Source of the DNA: a gamma proteobacterium HTCC2207
Lineage (GTDB): Bacteria; Pseudomonadota; Gammaproteobacteria; Pseudomonadales; Porticoccaceae
Length of the DNA: 64,000 nt
Direction of reading: 5' to 3'
Assembly: GCA_000153445.1 (NCBI GenBank)
Contig: CH672399.1
Location: 237,580-301,579 of the forward strand
The notes under the pieces are model-generated. The model was not told the origin of the DNA. It made no database searches and saw nothing but the letters and a program-made list of their open reading frames with translations. Positions 38,592-47,793 of the stretch are shown here, piece by piece (the stretch's first letter is position 1; each line of letters begins with the position of its first letter). A program made the position numbers and the translations under genes.

Positions 38592-40826
38592 ATGTCCCAT
38601 TCTAAGCCTTCGAATAACGCCAAGCCTCTAATTGTCCGGGTTGCGGTTCTATCGCCTCTGCGGCGGACTTTTGACTACCTGGTGACCGATGAATTTGTCG
38701 CTGCGCCGCCCCAGCGCGGCTGCCGAGTTAGGGTGTCATTTGGCAAGCGCGAGGTGATTGGTCTGGTGATAGAACAGACTCATAAAAGTGACTTTGCTAT
38801 CGACAAACTAAAGCCGGTTGTGGCTGTAATAGACGCCGAACCCCTATTGCCCGAATCACTCTTTAAGTTGTTTATCTGGGCCGCCAACTATTATCACCAC
38901 CCCATAGGCGACGCCCTGTTTAACGCCTTGCCAGTGCGCTTGCGCCTGGGTCAATCACTGCCCCTGCCCAAGGTGACTAAATGGTGGCGGGTTACAGACA
39001 CCGGCAAAGAGCGGGGCCAGGAAATGCTCCGCGGCGGCAGACTGCACAAGCAGCGCGCCCTGCTCGATGAGCTGTCGAAAAAATCTCTGACCCGACAGGG
39101 CAATATATTGAAATTCTATACTCGGGCAACGCTCCAGCGCATCGAGGAAAAAGGGATTGCCGAGCTGGTCTGCATCGGCCCCCAAGAAGTGGATCTGGAT
39201 AACCTGTTGCTTGAGCAACCTCTAAGTCTCAATCCATCACAGCAGGAGGCCATGGATGCCATCGACTGCCACGGTTTTAATACCTGGCTGATAGATGGCG
39301 TCACCGGCAGTGGCAAAACCGAAATCTATCTTCAGTGCATCGAAAAAGTTATCCGCTACGGTCGTCAGGCACTGGTAATGATTCCTGAGATTAGCCTGAC
39401 CCCGCAAACCGAAAAACGTTTTCGCGATCGATTTAATGTAGAAGTTGCGATGATGCATTCCGGGCTCACGGATCAGGAGCGCCTAGAATCCTGGACTGAG
39501 GCTGCCACTGGGCAAGCAGCGATCCTTCTCGGCACTAGGTCAGCAGTGTTTACGCCGATGAAAAATCCGGGAATTATTATTATCGATGAAGAACATGACC
39601 AATCATACAAACAACAGGATGGCTTTCGCTATTCGGCACGCGACTTAGCGGTTATTCGCGCCAAACAGGAAAAAATCCCAATTATCCTCGGCTCTGCCAC
39701 GCCCTCGCTAGAGTCTCTTCACAACTGCGAGAAAAAACGCTACCAACACCTGATCCTAAGTACTCGGGCCGGCGACGCCCAACCTCCCACATGGTCTATG
39801 GTCGATTTAAAGTCTGAGCAGGTGGAGAGCGGCGTGGCAGCCTCGACCTTAAATGCCATTCGCGAGGCGATTCACAACAAACAACAGGTATTGGTATTTC
39901 TCAACCGTCGCGGCTTTGCCCCGGCCATGCTGTGTCACTACTGCGGCTTCTGTGCCGAGTGCCCCAACTGTGATGCTCGCCTAACGGTGCACCGCCGTCA
40001 TCAGCGTCTGATCTGCCACCACTGCAACTACAAACGGGGACTGCTGCACTGGTGCCCCAGCTGCCGCGGCGATCGTATGGTCGCTGCAGGAGATGGTACC
40101 GAGCGCAGCGAAGCCTGGTTGCAAGAATGTTTTCCCGATACGCCAGTCCTGCGAGTTGACCGAGATACCACGCGCAAAAAAAATGCTATGCAGGCCATGT
40201 ATGACACGGTCGACAGTGGCGCACCCTGTATCTTGGTAGGCACCCAAATGCTGGCTAAGGGGCACCACTTTGCCAATATCACACTGGTCGCGGTACTGGA
40301 TGCAGACAGCGGCCTGTTTAGCCCAGATTTTCGCAGTCATGAGCGACTCGGACAGTTATTGACCCAGGTGGCCGGACGCAGTGGCCGCGGCAAGATGGCT
40401 GGAAAAGTCATACTACAATCTCATCAACCGGACCATCCGCTGCTCGAAGTCCTGACTCAGCAGAGCTACGGCGAATACTCCACATTATTGCGCAAACAGC
40501 GCAAGCAGGCAGAGCTGCCACCCTTTAAACAGCTGATACTGGTTCGTGCCGACGCTGCCCATGCGCAAAATGCCGAGGCGTTTTTACAGTCAGCACGCCA
40601 GTGCGCGGAGGCAATTTTTCCCTCAGGTGAAACCGTCAATTATCTCGGCCCACTGCCGGCACTGATGGAGCGGCGCAATTCCCGACACCGCTATGTGTTA
40701 CAAATTAGTGGCGGGCGGCGCAGTGATTTAAATTTTTTGCTCTCGCAGCTGGTATTCGAATTAGAAAAGTTACCCATGGCCCGGCATGTGCGTTGGGGGG
40801 TGGATGTGGATCCACAGGAGCTCTAA
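38592..40826 (+). CDS. priA: Primosomal replication restart helicase PriA
   Basis: PriA of 744 residues, which reloads the replisome at stalled forks. The N-terminal DNA-binding domain (VAVLSPLRRTFDYLV) is followed by Walker A DGVTGSGKTEIYL (about 235), the DEEH box IIIDEEHDQSYKQQ, and GSATPSLES. Then comes the zinc-binding cluster (CHYCGFCAECPNCDARL, CHHCNYKRGLLHWCPSC), with all eight cysteines, and the helicase motifs GTQMLAKGHHF and QVAGRSGRG. It is followed after 159 bases by a SPOR-domain gene. Confidence 0.97.
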   Translation: MSHSKPSNNAKPLIVRVAVLSPLRRTFDYLVTDEFVAAPPQRGCRVRVSFGKREVIGLVIEQTHKSDFAIDKLKPVVAVIDAEPLLPESLFKLFIWAANYYHHPIGDALFNALPVRLRLGQSLPLPKVTKWWRVTDTGKERGQEMLRGGRLHKQRALLDELSKKSLTRQGNILKFYTRATLQRIEEKGIAELVCIGPQEVDLDNLLLEQPLSLNPSQQEAMDAIDCHGFNTWLIDGVTGSGKTEIYLQCIEKVIRYGRQALVMIPEISLTPQTEKRFRDRFNVEVAMMHSGLTDQERLESWTEAATGQAAILLGTRSAVFTPMKNPGIIIIDEEHDQSYKQQDGFRYSARDLAVIRAKQEKIPIILGSATPSLESLHNCEKKRYQHLILSTRAGDAQPPTWSMVDLKSEQVESGVAASTLNAIREAIHNKQQVLVFLNRRGFAPAMLCHYCGFCAECPNCDARLTVHRRHQRLICHHCNYKRGLLHWCPSCRGDRMVAAGDGTERSEAWLQECFPDTPVLRVDRDTTRKKNAMQAMYDTVDSGAPCILVGTQMLAKGHHFANITLVAVLDADSGLFSPDFRSHERLGQLLTQVAGRSGRGKMAGKVILQSHQPDHPLLEVLTQQSYGEYSTLLRKQRKQAELPPFKQLILVRADAAHAQNAEAFLQSARQCAEAIFPSGETVNYLGPLPALMERRNSRHRYVLQISGGRRSDLNFLLSQLVFELEKLPMARHVRWGVDVDPQEL

Positions 40827-40985
40827 CCAGATCACAGGGGCGCTAGCCAGGGCTCTGGGCAGATCACTAGACCTGTGGTTAAAACCGTCAAAAAAGCCGC
40901 GGAAAAGATAAATTTTTCGGCCAAGCAGTTTGCTTAAAAGCGCCTCCATCCCCTACAATCGCCGCTCGAATCAGGAGCTTTAAGA

Positions 40986-41522
40986 ATGTCGCAAAATTAT
41001 GCCAAAAGGAACTCTGGACGGGGCAAGCAGCAACCCGCTAAGCGCACCTCTGGGCTGCCCGCCTTTATTTTGGGCACGGCTTTTGGTGCCATCTTAACCA
41101 GCCTTTTACCGAGCCTAATGGAGAAAGCCCCTACGGCTACTGCAACGGTTCAGGATGTGACCGAGACCGTCAAAGCTGAAGCCTCAGACCTGCAGTTCGA
41201 CTTTTACACATTGCTGAAAAAAACCGAAATTATTGTTCCCAATAATACCTCTGAAGAGAGCGAAGACGAGCAGCCAGAGGAAAACTTTACCTATCTGCTA
41301 CAGGCCGGTTCTTTCAAAATTGCCAATGATGCCGAGAGTCGGCGGGTGAAATTGCTGCTGCTCAATTTAAATGCCAGCGTCGAACTGATCAATCTGGGCA
41401 ATGGCGAGAAATGGCACCGCGTCCTGGTTGGACCTTTTGATGATGCATCAAGCATGACTTATGCACGCACCAAACTAGCGGAAAACCAAATCGACAGCCT
41501 GCTTTTAAAACGCAAGATTTAG
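40986..41522 (+). CDS. SPOR-domain protein (FtsN-like)
   Basis: Protein of 178 residues. The basic cytoplasmic tail SQNYAKRNSGRGKQQPAKR, one membrane helix (GLPAFILGTAFGAILTSLLP), a linker and a C-terminal SPOR domain (FTYLLQAGSFKIANDAESRRVKLLLLNL to VGPFDDASSMTYARTKLAENQI) match short FtsN-type cell-division proteins that bind denuded septal peptidoglycan. Position after priA also fits ftsN. The argS gene often found between them is not here. Confidence 0.85.
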   Translation: MSQNYAKRNSGRGKQQPAKRTSGLPAFILGTAFGAILTSLLPSLMEKAPTATATVQDVTETVKAEASDLQFDFYTLLKKTEIIVPNNTSEESEDEQPEENFTYLLQAGSFKIANDAESRRVKLLLLNLNASVELINLGNGEKWHRVLVGPFDDASSMTYARTKLAENQIDSLLLKRKI

Positions 41523-41545
41523 CAGCGCTTTAAATAGCCTTATAC

Positions 41546-42904
41546 TCAGAGGTAGGCATCGTACTCCAGCAGCGTCACGCGGCTATCAAACTCGGCTTTT
41601 TCACTGCGCTTGCTCTGCGCATAAACCGTCTGAAACGCCTCGCCCAAATAACCCTCTACAAACTCAGACTGTTCAAAACGCTGCAATGCATCGCCCCAGA
41701 AGCGCGGCAGCTGTTGCTCTGCTTTTATGGCCAATTCTCCAGCATCACCTACGATGGCCGCTGGCGGCAGTAGTTTTTTCTCAATGCCATGGAGCGCGGC
41801 AGCCAACATTGCCGCCACCGTTAAATAGACATTGGCATCAGCACCTGCAACCCGGTGCTCGATGCGCATAGCATGACCTTTCCCAGCAGGAATACGCAGC
41901 GCTGTAGTGCGATTTTCATAACCCCAGGTGGGCGCTGTGGGCGCATAACAGCCGGGCACCAATCGTCTGCAGGAATTAATATTCGGTGCAAAGATCGCCA
42001 TAGAGTCGGCCATATTATCGAGACAGCCGGCAACTGCATGGTGCAAGAGGTCACTGCCCTCAGGGGTGCCATTATCAAAGACATTGTTGCGGTTGTTGTC
42101 GATCAAACTAAAGTGGATATGCATGCCATTGCCCACATCATCAGCAAAGGGCTTGGCCATAAAGCTGGCCTGCTTACCCTGCTGATGAGCCACAGCGCGA
42201 ATCGCTCTGCGTAACATACTGGCCTGATCACAAGCGCGCAGAGCGCAGTCCTGATAATGTAAATTAATCTCGCACTGAGAGGCGCCAAACTCACTAATTA
42301 AAGTATCTACCGGTAAATTCTGTTGCCCTGCGGTACTGTTAATGGCATCCATCAACGGGGCTATTTTGCGCATAGCCTCGATACCATAGGTAGCCCCTCC
42401 CAGTGCTGGCGATCCGTCGAGGGCGCGCTGAGTATGCTGGGGACGGCCAAATTGGTCGCGGTCGATTTCCAGCAGATGGAATTCCATCTCGCTGGCCACC
42501 ACTGGGGTTAAGCCGAGCTTTGTATAGCGCGCTAAAACCTGTTGTAGGACGACTCTGGGATCGGCGGGATAGTCTGACTGACCATCGGGACTAAGCATAG
42601 AGACAATAATCTGCGCTGTGGGTCTACTAGCCCAGGGCACCACTGCCAGAGTTTCTGGGTGAGGCGTGCATATGCCGTCTGTATCGCCGGTTGCCGCTAC
42701 CAACTGTTCGAGATCGCGGCCCCAGCAGTCCAGTGAGCATGTACTCTGCGGCATTTTATAGCCGCCCTCAAAGAGCTTATCAATCTGCTCCCGAGGCAGC
42801 CATTTGCCACGGTGGATACCGTTTAGATCGTGAAGAATAACCTCGAAAGTCTCGACATCGGGATGGGTCTGTAAAAACTGCGTTAGCGCATCGATGGATT
42901 TCAT
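41546..42904 (-). CDS. Glutamine synthetase family protein (gamma-glutamylpolyamine synthetase-like)
   Basis: Type I glutamine-synthetase fold of about 452 residues from the ATG at 42904; a TTG at 42940 is in frame. ASEMEFHLLEIDRD near residue 150 is the metal-binding Glu region. SEFGASQCEINLHY, FMAKPFADDVGNGMHIHFSL and RIEHRVAGADANVYLTVAAMLAA follow the family order. It resembles PuuA, which ligates glutamate to putrescine, more than a housekeeping GlnA. With the class III aminotransferase at 47794 it points to polyamine catabolism, although the two flank a receptor and a sulfotransferase gene. Confidence 0.8.
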   Translation of the reverse strand: MKSIDALTQFLQTHPDVETFEVILHDLNGIHRGKWLPREQIDKLFEGGYKMPQSTCSLDCWGRDLEQLVAATGDTDGICTPHPETLAVVPWASRPTAQIIVSMLSPDGQSDYPADPRVVLQQVLARYTKLGLTPVVASEMEFHLLEIDRDQFGRPQHTQRALDGSPALGGATYGIEAMRKIAPLMDAINSTAGQQNLPVDTLISEFGASQCEINLHYQDCALRACDQASMLRRAIRAVAHQQGKQASFMAKPFADDVGNGMHIHFSLIDNNRNNVFDNGTPEGSDLLHHAVAGCLDNMADSMAIFAPNINSCRRLVPGCYAPTAPTWGYENRTTALRIPAGKGHAMRIEHRVAGADANVYLTVAAMLAAALHGIEKKLLPPAAIVGDAGELAIKAEQQLPRFWGDALQRFEQSEFVEGYLGEAFQTVYAQSKRSEKAEFDSRVTLLEYDAYL

Positions 42905-42936
42905 ATTGAGCTCTATTTTTCCGGCGGTTGTGTTAA

Positions 42937-44973
42937 TCAAGTCTCGGCAAGATCACCCAGCGCATCTTTTAGCGGCTGTAAATGCTCTTCAAAGTGCTTC
43001 CAATAAGCCACAGCTGAAGTATAAATTGGCTGCCTAACCTGTTCGGAACTGGCGGTGTTGACTGCCCGCTCAGTCTCGTGGAAGCGCAAACATTGCTCTT
43101 CCATTGGCAGGCCACAATAGTCTAATAGCGCCTCGACATTGGTCTCGAGATCCGCCACCACAGCTTCATAGTTAACCGAATAGATCTTCTCACCAAAGAC
43201 TGTTTGCCAGTGCACCATCAGGCGATGATAGTCGCGATAGTAGCGCCCCAAGTCCACTAGGTCGTAAGTAAAGTTTTGTCCCTCGGCCCACAGCTGTTTA
43301 AAGCAGCCAAAGCAGTTGTCGATAGGATTGCGCACAGTGTTGATAATCTTGGCATTGGGCATGGCCAATAAAATCAGTCCCACATAGAGAAAATTATTCG
43401 GTAGCTTGTCGATAAAAAACGGCGCATCAGTCTGACGATGACGCTGGGCCTGAGCTAAGAACTGTTCGGCCAATAATGGCCATTGCTCGGCCTTTAACTG
43501 CGCTGCACCCAAGGGGTAGTTATCGCGACACATTGGATTGGGCTTGCGGTTCAAGCGCTGGGCCAACCAGGGTATATAAGGCAACTCGCGAGTGCCCTCG
43601 ACCTGTGAATGAGAGGCCAAAATTTGTTCTTGCAGGGTCGAGCCTGAACGCGGCAGACCCAGCACAAAAATGGCCGAGCTATCATCTAAACCATCATTGC
43701 TATGCTGCTGTAATAACTGGGGAGTAAAGGTGGCAATAATCTGGTCCACCTGAGCTGAAAAGTCATCGGCGCTCCAGACTGCCGATTTCTGTTTAACACG
43801 ATTTGCTGTCTGATAAGCATTAAACGCACCATTCCACTGCTGGCGATGCTCATAGGCTTTGCCGAGGGCATAGTTAAAGTGCACTACATCTTTGTCTTTG
43901 AGCGGTCTATTTCCAGGCTTTTTGTCCCCGAGCTTTTTATCCTCGCGCTTTTTATCAAAAGCCAATAATGCCTCCATGCTGGCCACTTCACTATCACTAA
44001 AACGGTAAGTTTTAAGATTTGATAATGACCAGGCTGCCTCGCCAAAGCTGCTATCTAGTTCCATACAGCGACGCAGGCATTGGATAGATTCATCCTGCCT
44101 ACCGAGCGTTTTCAAGGCACTACCTTTTTGCGCCAACGCGGAAATATTGTCTGGGCTCTGTCGCAACACCGCATCGTACTGGCCAAGGGCATCAGCAAAG
44201 CGATTATCCCGAAGAAAAATGCTTCCCAAAAGCATCTGCGCCTCCTCCAGATGCGGCTCGATATCCAACACCCGCTGCACAGCCTCTTGGGCTTCAACCA
44301 GCTGATCCTGCCTAGCCAGTGCGGAACTCAGTTTTAACCACCACTTTGCTTGCTCTGGCATTTTTCGCACCAGCGAGCGAGCCAGCTCTTCGGCCCAGCG
44401 CGCGCGGCCGCTTTCGAGGGCGCGATTAATTAAAAATTCTTTGGCGCCAACCTGTTCTGGGTCCGCCTCTAGCACTTCTTTACAGAGAGCCTCGGCTCTT
44501 TCCGATCCCCTTTCCTCCCGAGCATCAGTGGAGAGCCTATAGGCTTCAATAACTTTTTCTTTGAGCACTTGATGCTGTTGATTGACCCAATCCACCGCCG
44601 CCGACTGAGTGGTTTTACCCTGCTGTTTAAGCACTTCGGCAAGTAGCTTGTTGGCGGCCTTGAGGCTTGAATTTAGCTGCAGTGCTCGACGCAATGACTG
44701 CTCAGCGAGTGGATATTTCTCAAGGGACAATTGGACTTTTCCGAGATCGGCCCAGGCATGGGCAAAATCATTAGCAATACTCAGGACTGTTTGAAATCCA
44801 GCCTCGGCTCGGGCTAGTTCACCGCGGTTTTGCCAAACCTGGGCCTGAAGCCTGAGAGTGTTAACTTCTCTGGGATTAACAGCCAACAAACGCTGACAAA
44901 TAGATTCACAACCCTCCAGATCACCTTCGCGCAATGCCGCTAAAGCTTTAAAGAACTGTTGTTGCGGATCCAT
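42937..44973 (-). CDS. TPR-repeat sulfotransferase
   Basis: Protein of about 678 residues from the ATG at 44973; an in-frame GTG at 45006 is less likely. The first roughly 400 residues are tetratricopeptide repeats (ALAALREGDLEGCESICQRLLAVNPRE and six or more further units). The C-terminal roughly 240 residues form a PAPS-dependent sulfotransferase fold with the 5'-phosphosulfate loop FVLGLPRSGSTLQEQILASH and the 3'-phosphate-binding segment INTVRNPIDNCFGCFKQ. It transfers sulfate to an unknown acceptor, perhaps a protein or glycan. It sits between a TonB receptor and the glutamine-synthetase-like gene. Confidence 0.85.
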   Translation of the reverse strand: MDPQQQFFKALAALREGDLEGCESICQRLLAVNPREVNTLRLQAQVWQNRGELARAEAGFQTVLSIANDFAHAWADLGKVQLSLEKYPLAEQSLRRALQLNSSLKAANKLLAEVLKQQGKTTQSAAVDWVNQQHQVLKEKVIEAYRLSTDAREERGSERAEALCKEVLEADPEQVGAKEFLINRALESGRARWAEELARSLVRKMPEQAKWWLKLSSALARQDQLVEAQEAVQRVLDIEPHLEEAQMLLGSIFLRDNRFADALGQYDAVLRQSPDNISALAQKGSALKTLGRQDESIQCLRRCMELDSSFGEAAWSLSNLKTYRFSDSEVASMEALLAFDKKREDKKLGDKKPGNRPLKDKDVVHFNYALGKAYEHRQQWNGAFNAYQTANRVKQKSAVWSADDFSAQVDQIIATFTPQLLQQHSNDGLDDSSAIFVLGLPRSGSTLQEQILASHSQVEGTRELPYIPWLAQRLNRKPNPMCRDNYPLGAAQLKAEQWPLLAEQFLAQAQRHRQTDAPFFIDKLPNNFLYVGLILLAMPNAKIINTVRNPIDNCFGCFKQLWAEGQNFTYDLVDLGRYYRDYHRLMVHWQTVFGEKIYSVNYEAVVADLETNVEALLDYCGLPMEEQCLRFHETERAVNTASSEQVRQPIYTSAVAYWKHFEEHLQPLKDALGDLAET

Positions 44974-45016
44974 ATACTGATCTCGAGGTGGTTTATTATT
45001 TTTCACAGTCTACAAA

Positions 45017-45043
45017 AAAACAGCCGAGAATGTCGGCTGTTTT
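45017..45043. terminator. Terminator between TonB receptor and sulfotransferase genes
   Basis: AAAACAGCCGA and TCGGCTGTTTT form an 11-bp stem with a 5-base loop, flanked by A-rich and T-rich tracts, so it can work in both directions. It lies 35 bases after the receptor stop and just before the sulfotransferase start. Confidence 0.85.
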
Positions 45044-45077
45044 TAGGGGCTGATAGATGACTAGAAAAAGCCTGAGG

Positions 45078-47378
45078 TTAAAATTTATACGCTAGATCCA
45101 GACCCATACGACGCGGCTCCGAGAAGCCAAAGTAATGAGGGGCAATAATGCCATCCGCCGGCGCTACGCCCTTGTAGTAAAACGTATCAAATACATTATT
45201 GACCCAAACCGTCATACTCCAATTGTCCGAGCTGTCATAGCCTACACGCAGATTGCTCACAGTAAACTCATCCAACATTATCGGCTCTCGAGAAAAGTCA
45301 CCAAACCCTGGGCTTGCGCCCTGATGGAAGGTTTCCCACGTCAGATTAAGATCGCCACCTTCAATAGGTCGACTATAAGTCGCAACCAAGGCGGCACTAA
45401 AGTCCACCGTGCCCGGCAACATAGCGCCAGTACAGTCATCTTCACAGAAGTCAGCGGAGAGGCTGGAGTTGGGTTTGGTTAACTCAGAGTCAGCCCAGGC
45501 TAAGCCGAGATAAATATCCACGTTATCGGTGGGCAGGTAACGCATATCCAACTCTAAGCCAGAGCCTTCCGCATCACCTACATTGGCCACGGTGTAGCGG
45601 CCATCCACATAATAGCCAGACTGCATACCGTCAAACTGGTAGCTGTAAAGAGCAGCATTCAACTGCATCTGACCATCTAAAAACTGACCTTTTAAACCCA
45701 GCTCTAAATTGGTGACTTCTTCTTTATCAAAGCTTGCCAGAGAGGGGTCAAAATCTAGGGCATCTTCACCGTCCAAGTCATCGACGGCAATATCGTCGGC
45801 AAAGGACAGTTCCATGGTATTAAAACCACCGGCTTTGTAGCCCGTTGAATAGGTGGCGTAGGTTGATACCTCGTCGCTGAGTTGGTAATTCACTGCAGCG
45901 CGAACCGAGGTATTCGTCCACTTATCGTTGCCCTGAACAAAATCAGAGGTGTAGAACGGGAAGGTATACCAGGTGGCATTGCGTTCTTCGCCGCCAAAAT
46001 TCTGGGCAAAATCACGATTATCCTCGGTATAGCGCGCCCCGACTATAAAGTCTAAGTCTTCATTAACGTGGAAGGTGGCATCGCCATAGAGACCCCAACC
46101 GTCATATTCCGCATCCACATCAACCGAATCATTGCGTGTGCCAATGCCAACAATGGGATCGTACTCATAGTATTCATAGAGCGTTGCGCAATCGGTAATA
46201 TCGTCATATTCGTAATAGGTGCCGTAGGCTGCACAAAAGGTATCTTCATCCAGAGTTTGATTAAAGCGTACCTTGAGCTCTTCTTTGTACCAAGAGGCGC
46301 CGACAAACCAACTTACACTGTCAGTCTCTTTGTTGATGCGGAACTCTTGGCTAAAGTAGTCCTGCTCTTGAATCTGATTGTAGTTAGACAGGAAGCTACT
46401 GCCGCCATCAAAATCTTCAAGGTAGTAGTAGTTATGCCCGCGTAAACCGGTGGTTGAGCTAAGCGTATAGTCATTGCCCAGATCCACTTCAACATTCAGG
46501 GTGACACCCCATACTTCACCCTCATCAATTAGATCGGACGAACTAACATCCGACGTAAACTGATCTTCAGCGGCATCGGTGCTGTAAAAAGGCAGGCCTG
46601 TTTCATCGGGATCAAAGGCCTGATAAATAGTCGGCGGTCCCTGACGATCTTCATACTCCAGCATCAATGTGCTGGTGATATCGTCATTTTCAAAGGCAAG
46701 GGTATAGCGAGCGGCGGTATTTTCTACTCCGCCAGTCTGCTGACCATCATTGATATTGGTCACCCAGCCATCCTGCTGCTGGTGATAGACCGCCAAACGG
46801 CCACTAAACTGATCATTGATCGGCGTGTTTATAACCGCCGTGACTTCACCGTAGCCATCTTGGCCAAAGCCAATATCTATGGATCCTCCGGCCTCACCAG
46901 TAGGCTTAGCCGTAGTAATCGAGATTGCTCCTGAGGAGGCGTTGCGGCCAAACAATGTGCCCTGAGGGCCCTTGACCACTTCGACCATTTCGACATCAAA
47001 GAAACTGGATACAGCACCACCGGTTCGGCCCAGATAGATGCCGTCTTGGTAGAGACCAATCGAGGGCTCAGCACCAACACCAAAATCATTGGTACTGATG
47101 CCACGAACATTCATCGAATCGAGAAAAGAGTCATCCGTATCACCGGATACACCCGGGGTTAACAGAGCTACCTGTTTGGCATCGGAAATCTGCGCTTTTT
47201 CAATAAAGCTGCCGCTGAATGCGGAAACCGAAATAGGCACATCCTGAAGCGACTGCTGGCGTTTTTGTGTCGTGACAATGATCTCTTCGATCTGTGCAGC
47301 AGACAGCTGTCCGGCACTCAAGGTTGCAGCGGCCACTGCCGCTGAGATCAAGGTTTTTCTAATTTTAGTGTGCGTCAT
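45078..47378 (-). CDS. TonB-dependent outer-membrane receptor
   Basis: Receptor of about 766 residues from the ATG at 47378, with GGGAG 8 bases upstream; the frame extends ten codons further. A signal peptide ends in SAGQLSAAQ. The TonB box IEEIIVTTQKR is followed by a plug domain (VPISVSAFSG, FGRNASSGAISITTAKPTG) and a 22-strand-type barrel ending in the aromatic AYKF. It belongs to the group common in oligotrophic marine proteobacteria. The ligand cannot be read; siderophores, polyols or aromatic compounds are possible. No Fur box is evident upstream. The neighbouring polyamine-type genes are suggestive only. Confidence 0.93.
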   Translation of the reverse strand: MTHTKIRKTLISAAVAAATLSAGQLSAAQIEEIIVTTQKRQQSLQDVPISVSAFSGSFIEKAQISDAKQVALLTPGVSGDTDDSFLDSMNVRGISTNDFGVGAEPSIGLYQDGIYLGRTGGAVSSFFDVEMVEVVKGPQGTLFGRNASSGAISITTAKPTGEAGGSIDIGFGQDGYGEVTAVINTPINDQFSGRLAVYHQQQDGWVTNINDGQQTGGVENTAARYTLAFENDDITSTLMLEYEDRQGPPTIYQAFDPDETGLPFYSTDAAEDQFTSDVSSSDLIDEGEVWGVTLNVEVDLGNDYTLSSTTGLRGHNYYYLEDFDGGSSFLSNYNQIQEQDYFSQEFRINKETDSVSWFVGASWYKEELKVRFNQTLDEDTFCAAYGTYYEYDDITDCATLYEYYEYDPIVGIGTRNDSVDVDAEYDGWGLYGDATFHVNEDLDFIVGARYTEDNRDFAQNFGGEERNATWYTFPFYTSDFVQGNDKWTNTSVRAAVNYQLSDEVSTYATYSTGYKAGGFNTMELSFADDIAVDDLDGEDALDFDPSLASFDKEEVTNLELGLKGQFLDGQMQLNAALYSYQFDGMQSGYYVDGRYTVANVGDAEGSGLELDMRYLPTDNVDIYLGLAWADSELTKPNSSLSADFCEDDCTGAMLPGTVDFSAALVATYSRPIEGGDLNLTWETFHQGASPGFGDFSREPIMLDEFTVSNLRVGYDSSDNWSMTVWVNNVFDTFYYKGVAPADGIIAPHYFGFSEPRRMGLDLAYKF

Positions 47379-47793
47379 AGCAACTCTCCCAGTAAACATC
47401 GTCGGCAATTTTTTGCCTTGTTTGTTGTAAAATTGGCGGTTTAAAATGAGTGTTAAGATCGCTTATTAAAGCGTTCGCTGTAAAATCACTCGCGTGCCTC
47501 ATCAGGCCCTTGAGCCACACAGTGAGGAGTACGGTTTCCCAGCGCTGTTCAGTGCTGCTAAGTGTATAGCCAGCCCTCGCCGCCGACCAGATTTTTTTTA
47601 CCCGTTTGAGCATTTGTTTTCGGCCTGAGCTAGCGCCTCTAGCCCCACCCACATATTAATAGCCATCCCTTATTAACCACCCCTTTGGGTACATGACCCA
47701 ATAGGCTTTCTATGATGATATAAGTCTTTAGCATCACCCCCCATAAATTCCCTAAAACCGGTGAAACCAAACCTTAACGCAAGTGCGAATATC
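47379..47793. other. Divergent intergenic between TonB receptor and aminotransferase
   Basis: About 415 bases holding the promoters of two divergent genes. A 95-codon minus frame (47365-47652) runs through it but overlaps the receptor start, has no motif, and is not supported as a gene. Confidence 0.4.

Noticed and set aside
47365-47652. 95-codon minus-strand frame ahead of the TonB receptor
   Set aside because: It overlaps the receptor start in another frame, has no family signature, and fits the expected promoter region.
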